Positions 58,680 to 64,000 of a DNA stretch of 64,000 bases are shown here, piece after piece. This DNA comes from Streptomyces sp. NBC_01478 (lineage in GTDB: Bacteria; Actinomycetota; Actinomycetes; Streptomycetales; Streptomycetaceae). The notes below the pieces were generated by a model that was not told the origin of the DNA, did no database searches, and worked only from the letters and a program-made list of their open reading frames with translations. A program made the position numbers and the translations under genes. The stretch lies in contig NZ_CP109444.1 of the NCBI RefSeq assembly GCF_036227225.1, forward strand, positions 4,569,501 through 4,633,500. Reading direction: 5' to 3'. Positions within the stretch are counted from its first letter, which is position 1; each line of letters begins with the position of its first letter.

Positions 58680-60884
58680 TCATACGGCCGTCTTCTCGGG
58701 GTTGTCCACTGGCTCCGTCGCCGGGTGTTGGCGGCTCAGGCTCTCGCCCTCGATGTCCACATTCGGGAGGAGGCGGTCCAGCCAGCCCGGTAGCCAGGAG
58801 ATTCGTTCGCCGAGGATGGCGAGGACGGCCGGTACGAAGGCCATGCGGACGATGAACGCGTCGAAGAGGACGGCGATCGCGAGGCCGAAGCCGATCATCT
58901 TGATCATGGAGTCGCCGGCCGTGATGAAGCCCGCGAAGACGGAGATCATGATGAGGGCGGCGGCGGTGACGACCCGGGCGCTGTAGCGGAACCCGGTCGC
59001 GATCGAGGCGTGGGCCGCGCTGCCGTGGACGTAGGCCTCGCGGATGCGGGAGACGAGGAAGACCTCGTAGTCCATGGCGAGGCCGAACACGATGCCCACC
59101 AGGAAGATCGGCATCAGGCTCATGATCGGGCCGGTTGTCTCCACTCCCAACAGGCTTGCGCCCCAGCCCCATTGGAAGACCGCGACCACGCAGCCGAGCG
59201 CGGCGAGCACCGAGAGCAGGAAGCCGACGGCCGCCTTGATCGGGATGACGATCGAGCGGAACACCAGGAGCAGGAGGAGCACCGCCAGGCCCACGACCAC
59301 GATCAGGTACGGGACCAGGGCGCTGCTGACCTTCTGGGCGACGTCGATGTTGAGAGCGGTGGTGCCGGTGACCTCGAAGGCCGCGCCGGGGGCCGCCGCC
59401 TCGATGGCGGAGCGGTCGTCGCGGATGGTGTGGACGAGGTCGACGGTCTTCTGGCTGGTAGGCGCCTCGGCCGGTACGGCGGTGAACAGGGCGGTGTTTC
59501 CTGCCGAGTTGAAGCGGACCGGGGTCACCGACACCACGCCCGGCACCGTCGCGATCCGGCGTTCGACGGTGGCCGCGGCCGCCTTCGGGTGGTCGGCGTC
59601 GGTGAGGTCCACGACAACCGTCAGCGGGCCGTTGAAGCCGGGGCCGAACGCCGTGGCGAGGTCGTCGTAGGCGCGGCGTTGGGTGGTCGCGGTGGACTTG
59701 GCCTCGTCGCCGGACTGGCCGAGTCGCAGGCCGATCACGGGGAGTGCGAGGACCACCAGGCCGGCGACCGTGCCGACCAGCACCGGCCAGGGGTGGCGCA
59801 GTACGAACCCGGCCCAGCGGCTGCCCATGTTGCCGGCCACGCCCTGGATACGGCGGCCGGTCGTCTTGTAGCGGTGGGAGAGGACGGCGCGGGGCCAGAA
59901 GCCGAGCAGGGCGGGCACGAGGGTCAGCGCGATGAGGACGGCGAGGACGACCGCGCCGGCCGCGCACAGCCCCATCTTGGTGAGGAGGGGGATGCCCACG
60001 ACGGAGAGCCCGGCGAGCGCGATGACGACGGTGAGGCCCGCGAAGACCACCGCCGAGCCGGCGGTGCCGACGGCGAGGCCGGCCGCCTCCTCTGTCGTAT
60101 GACCGTTGGCGCGTTCCTCGCGGTAGCGGAAGACGACGAACACGGCGTAGTCGATACCGCAGGCCAGGCCGAGCATCGTGGCGAGGGTGCCGGTGGTGTC
60201 GGAGAGGCCGAGGGTGGCGGCCAGGGTGGTGATCGCGGTCATGGAGATGCCGACGCCGAGGATCGCGGTCAGCAGCGGGAGCCCGGCGGCGGCGATCGAC
60301 CCGAAGGTGATCAGCAGCACCACGGCGGCGATGCCGACGCCGATGACCTCGCCGACGCCGCCCGCCGAGGGCTCGGCGGCGAGTGCGGTGCCGCCGATCT
60401 CGACGGTGAGGCCGGAATCGCGGGCCTGCGCGGCGGCGTTCTCCAGGTTCTTCTTGGCGGTGTCGGAGAGGTCGCTGGCCTGCACCGTGTACGTGATCGT
60501 CGAGTACGCGGTGCTCGCGTCCTCGCTGACCGCGCCGGCCTGGAACGGGTTGACCGCGCTCGCGACCTGCGGTCCCCCGGAAACCTCGTCGACGAGCCGG
60601 ACGACGGCCGCCCGGTCCTTCCCGGCGCTGATCTTCCGCCCATCGGGGGCGACGAAGACGACCCGGGCCACGGCACCGTCCGCCTGCGCTCCGGGAAAGC
60701 GCTGCTGGATCAGGTCGAAGGCCCGCTGGGACTCGACGCCGGGCGTGGAGAAGGTCGTGGCGGGCGCTTCGGCGGCCTTGCTGGAGGCGAACCCGAGGGC
60801 GGCGAGGATCACCACCCAAAAAACGGTCACATACCAGCGCCGGCGAAACGCCAGACGCCCCAGGCGGTAGAGGACGGTAGCCAC
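58680..60884 (-). CDS. MMPL-family (RND) transporter
   Basis: A 734-residue membrane transporter starting at GTG 60884 with GGAGG upstream. It has two homologous halves, each with a large extracytoplasmic loop and a cluster of helices (about twelve in all): GVGIAAVVLLITFGSIAAAG, GLACGIDYAVFVVFRYREER in the first half and LAVLLLLLVFRSIVIPIKAA, FGLAMDYEVFLVSRIREAYV in the second; both carry the GxDY/MDY proton-relay motif. Such proteins export lipids, antibiotics or haem-related molecules; substrate unknown. Confidence 0.92.
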   Translation of the reverse strand: MATVLYRLGRLAFRRRWYVTVFWVVILAALGFASSKAAEAPATTFSTPGVESQRAFDLIQQRFPGAQADGAVARVVFVAPDGRKISAGKDRAAVVRLVDEVSGGPQVASAVNPFQAGAVSEDASTAYSTITYTVQASDLSDTAKKNLENAAAQARDSGLTVEIGGTALAAEPSAGGVGEVIGVGIAAVVLLITFGSIAAAGLPLLTAILGVGISMTAITTLAATLGLSDTTGTLATMLGLACGIDYAVFVVFRYREERANGHTTEEAAGLAVGTAGSAVVFAGLTVVIALAGLSVVGIPLLTKMGLCAAGAVVLAVLIALTLVPALLGFWPRAVLSHRYKTTGRRIQGVAGNMGSRWAGFVLRHPWPVLVGTVAGLVVLALPVIGLRLGQSGDEAKSTATTQRRAYDDLATAFGPGFNGPLTVVVDLTDADHPKAAAATVERRIATVPGVVSVTPVRFNSAGNTALFTAVPAEAPTSQKTVDLVHTIRDDRSAIEAAAPGAAFEVTGTTALNIDVAQKVSSALVPYLIVVVGLAVLLLLLVFRSIVIPIKAAVGFLLSVLAALGCVVAVFQWGWGASLLGVETTGPIMSLMPIFLVGIVFGLAMDYEVFLVSRIREAYVHGSAAHASIATGFRYSARVVTAAALIMISVFAGFITAGDSMIKMIGFGLAIAVLFDAFIVRMAFVPAVLAILGERISWLPGWLDRLLPNVDIEGESLSRQHPATEPVDNPEKTAV

Positions 60885-60963
60885 GAGGGCCTCCGGCGGT
60901 CTTGGGGGCCCCGAGCCATCTCAGGATGGGGTGCATCGGGGCGGACCGCCTGTCGGGGGCACG

Positions 60964-61120
60964 TCGTTGGTTGTCTGCGGGCCCGGTGGGGGCTGGTCGC
61001 GCAGTTCCCCGCGCCCCTGAAAGTCGGACCAGCACAGTCGCTTTTAGGGGCGCGGGGCTGTACCCATATGCGGCTCCGCCGCGCGGGCGCGCTCGGCCCC
61101 CACCGGCCCGCAGACAACGA
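60964..61120. repeat. Dispersed intergenic repeat, composite inverted copy C
   Basis: A long imperfect inverted repeat: TCGTTGGTTGTCTGCGGGCC with CGGTGGGGGCT on the left, and GGCCCCCACCGG then CCCGCAGACAACGA on the right. The interior carries GGTCGCGCAGTTCCCCGCGC with CCCTGAAA and, inverted, TTTTAGGGGCGCGGGGCTGT then ATATGCGGCTCCGCCGCGCG, i.e. pieces of copies A and B in both orientations. It could form a large cruciform between two minus-strand genes. Confidence 0.82.
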
Positions 61121-61140
61121 ACCGCCCCTCCAGCGGAGCG

Positions 61141-61455
61141 TCACGCAGCCGCCGGAGGCCTCCGCAGCAACGCCTTGATCGGATGCCACAACTCCTGCGG
61201 CAACTCCGGCCCCGGAATCACGACAGCGTTGTCAGGCGCCGACGCCGTACGCCATATCAGCCCGTCGGGGTGGTGCAGGACGGCCGTGATCTCGTCCGGC
61301 GTCGGCGGCTCCGCGTTGCCGCGCAGGTAGACGGCCCGCATCCCGAGGTTGCGGAGCCTGGTCAGCGCCCGGGCCCGGTTGCGTGCGTGGACGAGAACGC
61401 GAACGCAGCCGTCACCCTGGGCGCTGGGTCTGGGCAGGTTCAACGCCACCACCAC
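61141..61455 (-). CDS. Hypothetical protein
   Basis: About 104 residues if GTG 61455 is the start (VVVALNLPRPSAQ); the frame is open to 61596 with less convincing sequence. Readable parts are RVLVHARNRARALTRLRNLG, MRAVYLRGNAEPPTPDEITA and HPDGLIWRTASAPDNAVVIP. It looks like a small alpha/beta domain with no catalytic motif. No close ribosome binding site for GTG 61455; AGGAGG at about 61480 is too distant. Family not recognised. Confidence 0.6.
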   Translation of the reverse strand: MVVALNLPRPSAQGDGCVRVLVHARNRARALTRLRNLGMRAVYLRGNAEPPTPDEITAVLHHPDGLIWRTASAPDNAVVIPGPELPQELWHPIKALLRRPPAAA

Positions 61456-61629
61456 GCTGCCTGTCGGCAGCCTGCAGAAACCTCCTGCGGACAATGCGGT
61501 CACACTCCCGGGCGAGTCGGTGTCGAAGTCGGTGTCAATAAGCGACGCACAGGACGCACCTAAACACGGATCGGCGGCGACCCGCCAGGGGGTCACCGCC
61601 GATACGTTTCTGACCTGCGCTTTTACCGA

Positions 61630-63972
61630 CTACTTCGCCGAAGGGCCGACCTGGAGCGTGACCGTCGAGCCGTTCAGCGGCTCCTTGACGATCTTGATCC
61701 GGGTGTTGGTGTCAGTGATCTTGACACCGGCCGTCGGGTTCGACGTGTCGTAGTAGGTCGACTTGCCGTCGTCGAAGACGGGAACCCCGCGCTGCGACTT
61801 GATCTTGGTGGCGACGTCGGCCTTGTGCAGCGTGACCGAGTCCGTCGGGTACAGGCTGAACGGCGAGTCGTAGGCCTGGATGCGGTTGCGCATCAGCGTG
61901 CCGTCGGACCACTTCAGCTGCGTCGGGTGCGAGTCGATCGGCAGGATCAGACCCTCACCGGCGTGCTGGCTGGTGTTGTCGTCCGCCTGCGAGGTGTCCC
62001 ACTTCCAGATCAACAGGCCGTTCTGGTAGGCGTAGTGCTCCACCCAGTCCGGACGGGTCGTCGAGAAGCCGAAGTTGTACGGACCGACCTTCAACACCTT
62101 GTCGTACGACACGTATTGACGGTTCTCGGCGATGTAGTACTGCGCGTAGTCGTCCGTGAAGGAGGCGCCGATGCGCGAGAAGCCCTTCGCGGTCCACGCG
62201 GCGTCCGCGGCCTCGGCGTTGTCGGAGAAGAGGGTCGCGCCGTCGGCGGTCACCGTGATCTCGTCGGCCGTGAAGCCCTTCTGCGCCACACCGCTGTCGG
62301 TCTGGTAGCGGAAGCGGACGTCGATCTTCTGGCCCGCGTAGGCGTCCAGCGGGTACGTCAGCTTCTGGTACGCCGCCGCCGTGCCGGTGAGCGCGGGGTT
62401 GCCGCTGCCGTCACGCGGGATGGCGGAGCCGTCGGCCAGCGTGCCGTCGATCGGGGTCCAGGTCGTGCCGCCGTTCGTGGACACCTCGGTGTAGAGGTAG
62501 TCGTAGTCGGCCTCGATGTCGTAGTAGCCGTCCAGCGTGAGGGACGCGGCCGACTTCCCGGTCAAGTCCACTGTCCGGGAAAGGGTGTTGCTCAGACTGT
62601 CGCCGCTGCCGCTCCACCACTGCGTGGCACCCTGCGCCGGGGTGACCACCTCGGTGGTGACCTCCTTCTGGGGCAACTGCACCACCAGCGCCTGCGCGTT
62701 CTTGGTGTTGTACTCCGCGACGCCCAGCGTGTGCTTCGACTTGGTGCCGGCCTTGGCCACGTCGTAGTCCAGCCAGCCCAGTTGGAGCTTGTCCCAGGCG
62801 TTCATGTCGCCGGGCAGGTCACCGATCGCCTCCTTGCCCGTGCCGAGCCAGGAGCCGGACGACATCAGCGTCCAGAAGCCGGTGGAGTTCTCGCCGCCCG
62901 CGGTGTCGTACTCGTCGGGCAGGCCGAGGTCGTGGCCGTACTCGTGGGCGTAGACGCCGAGTCCGCCGTTCTCCGGCTGGATCGTGTAGTCGCCGACCCA
63001 GATGCCGGTGTCGCCGACCTGGGTGCCGCCGAGCAGGTTGGTGCCCGGGCCGGTGGCGCCGGCGTCGGTGCCGAACGCGTACCAGCGGTGGGCCCAGATC
63101 GCGTCCTCGCCCTGCGCGCCGCCGCCGGCGGACTCGTCCTCACCGGCGTGCACGATCTGGAAGTGGTCGATGTAGCCGTCGGGCTCGTTGAAGTTGCCGT
63201 CGCCGTCGTAGTCGTAGCGGTCCCACTGGTCGAACTGGGCCAGCTCCGTCTTGATCTCGGCGGCCGTGTCACCCGCGGCCTCGCGCTGGGCGACCCAGGC
63301 GTTGACGCCGTCCTGGACCGCGTACCAGGCGCCGGTGGACGCGCTGTTGGAGCCGTAACGGGCCTCGTTGTAGGGGACCTTGACCCAGTCGGTGACCTCG
63401 CCCTCGACCGAGTAGCGGCCCGAGGACTGCTTCTCGTAGTACTTCTTGAGCGACTCGGTGTTCTTGCCGGTGCCGAAGTACAGGTCCTGGAAGTGCGCCT
63501 GGTTGTAATCCGCCTGCCAGGCCGTGGAGTTGTCCTTCGTACGGTCCGGCGCGGCTATCTGGTTGTGCAGCGGGCCGACGGTGCCGCCGTAGCGGGTGTC
63601 CACCTGGTCGCCGAACTCGACCAGGATCGTGAAGATCTTGTCGGTCTGCTCCCGGCCCAGTTCGACGTACTTGCTCTTGCCGCCCTTGCTCTTGAGCTGG
63701 ACGACCTGCGAGCCGTTGCGGTCCTTGACCGACGCCTTGCCGGATATGACCTGGTTCAGGGCCTCTTGGCGCTGCGCGTCCTGCGTCTTGCTCAGCGGGC
63801 CGTCGAGGTCGTGCTCCTTCTGTGCGACCGGTGCCGGGTCATGCCGGTCGACAGTGGTGGCCTTGGCCGAGGTGTCGGCCTCCGCCACGGCGAACGTCGA
63901 GAACGTGGCGGTGGCCGCCGCGAGGGCCACGCCCACCGCGGCCGCTCTGAACGTCCAGGGTCTGCTGGTCAC
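61630..63972 (-). CDS. Secreted immune inhibitor A-type metalloprotease (M6)
   Basis: A 780-residue exported zinc protease. GTG 63972 has GGAGG seven bases upstream; the signal is AAAVGVALAAATATFSTFAV. A propeptide-like part is followed by the M6 catalytic domain with the zinc motif YAHEYGHDLGLPDEYDTAGG, preceded by DYDGDGNFNEPDGYIDHFQI (calcium-binding-type Asp/Asn loop). C-terminal beta domains follow (SLTLDGYYDIEADYDYLYTE, KIDVRFRYQTDSG), probably for substrate binding. Immune inhibitor A proteases degrade host antibacterial proteins in Bacillus; here it is likely a nutritional secreted protease. Confidence 0.94.
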   Translation of the reverse strand: MTSRPWTFRAAAVGVALAAATATFSTFAVAEADTSAKATTVDRHDPAPVAQKEHDLDGPLSKTQDAQRQEALNQVISGKASVKDRNGSQVVQLKSKGGKSKYVELGREQTDKIFTILVEFGDQVDTRYGGTVGPLHNQIAAPDRTKDNSTAWQADYNQAHFQDLYFGTGKNTESLKKYYEKQSSGRYSVEGEVTDWVKVPYNEARYGSNSASTGAWYAVQDGVNAWVAQREAAGDTAAEIKTELAQFDQWDRYDYDGDGNFNEPDGYIDHFQIVHAGEDESAGGGAQGEDAIWAHRWYAFGTDAGATGPGTNLLGGTQVGDTGIWVGDYTIQPENGGLGVYAHEYGHDLGLPDEYDTAGGENSTGFWTLMSSGSWLGTGKEAIGDLPGDMNAWDKLQLGWLDYDVAKAGTKSKHTLGVAEYNTKNAQALVVQLPQKEVTTEVVTPAQGATQWWSGSGDSLSNTLSRTVDLTGKSAASLTLDGYYDIEADYDYLYTEVSTNGGTTWTPIDGTLADGSAIPRDGSGNPALTGTAAAYQKLTYPLDAYAGQKIDVRFRYQTDSGVAQKGFTADEITVTADGATLFSDNAEAADAAWTAKGFSRIGASFTDDYAQYYIAENRQYVSYDKVLKVGPYNFGFSTTRPDWVEHYAYQNGLLIWKWDTSQADDNTSQHAGEGLILPIDSHPTQLKWSDGTLMRNRIQAYDSPFSLYPTDSVTLHKADVATKIKSQRGVPVFDDGKSTYYDTSNPTAGVKITDTNTRIKIVKEPLNGSTVTLQVGPSAK

Positions 63973-64000
63973 TTGAGGTCCTCCCCTGCGTACCCGACCG

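Overview
The window looks like a Streptomyces chromosome segment. Most coding sequence is very GC-rich (49 of 60 bases in 47881-47940). It carries actinobacterial signatures: Scr1/DUF397 pairs, DUF6879, WhiJ/NsdA-type regulators, DasR-type operators upstream of GlcNAc PTS genes, a CysM/CysO/Mec sulphur-transfer set, and short GC-rich dispersed palindromes. All calls come from reading the sequence; no database search was run.

Region 1 (273-9937) is a six-gene plus-strand defence operon of lower GC. It encodes a Z1-domain SF2 helicase, a DUF4420 PD-(D/E)XK nuclease, a MutL/MORC-like GHKL ATPase, an unknown protein, a C5-methyltransferase-like protein whose catalytic Cys is replaced by Arg, and an intact C5-methyltransferase. 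It resembles the MutL/Z1/DUF4420 systems predicted by comparative genomics and later called MZA. No AIPR gene is present, and the methyltransferases form a dead/active pair. I consider this the strongest candidate for an unusual system.

Region 2 (10035-21548) is accessory regulatory DNA. It holds an ATP-binding protein with an Scr1/Scr2 pair, a nitroreductase, a DUF6879 protein, broken genes (a HAD hydrolase fragment, a frameshifted ATPase, a possible coding remnant), an APH-like kinase, a serine hydrolase and an HTH-less DUF5753 protein. Inside it sits a possible small RiPP-type locus (14389-16632): an aldo/keto reductase, a JmjC-type oxygenase and a 55-residue peptide with a strong ribosome binding site.

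Region 3 (21758-42962) has exported proteins, a TetR/esterase pair, a DUF3500-HupE operon, DUF445, an SGNH esterase, a DUF1707 protein, a three-gene ABC exporter, a bifunctional penicillin-binding protein, an SMR transporter gene broken by a short palindromic insertion, GroES-like, DUF3618, Bcp and GNAT genes, and an HNH protein with repeated DNA-binding-like units.

Region 4 (43015-63972) is conserved core: tRNA-Leu(UAG), rdgB, rph, the GlcNAc PTS genes nagF/nagE1/nagE2 with three DasR-type sites, an MBL-fold phosphodiesterase-like gene, a PemK/MazF-like protein, cysM-cysO with a 31-codon cysteine-containing leader peptide upstream, a LacI regulator, mec, an amino acid permease, DUF2017, clpS, pncB, pncA, an MMPL transporter and an immune-inhibitor-A protease. 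The gene order around cysM, cysO, mec, clpS, pncB, rph and rdgB recalls the Mycobacterium tuberculosis Rv1330c-Rv1341 neighbourhood. The only long gene-free stretch (about 54389-55443) is low-complexity DNA with a 65-bp tandem repeat.
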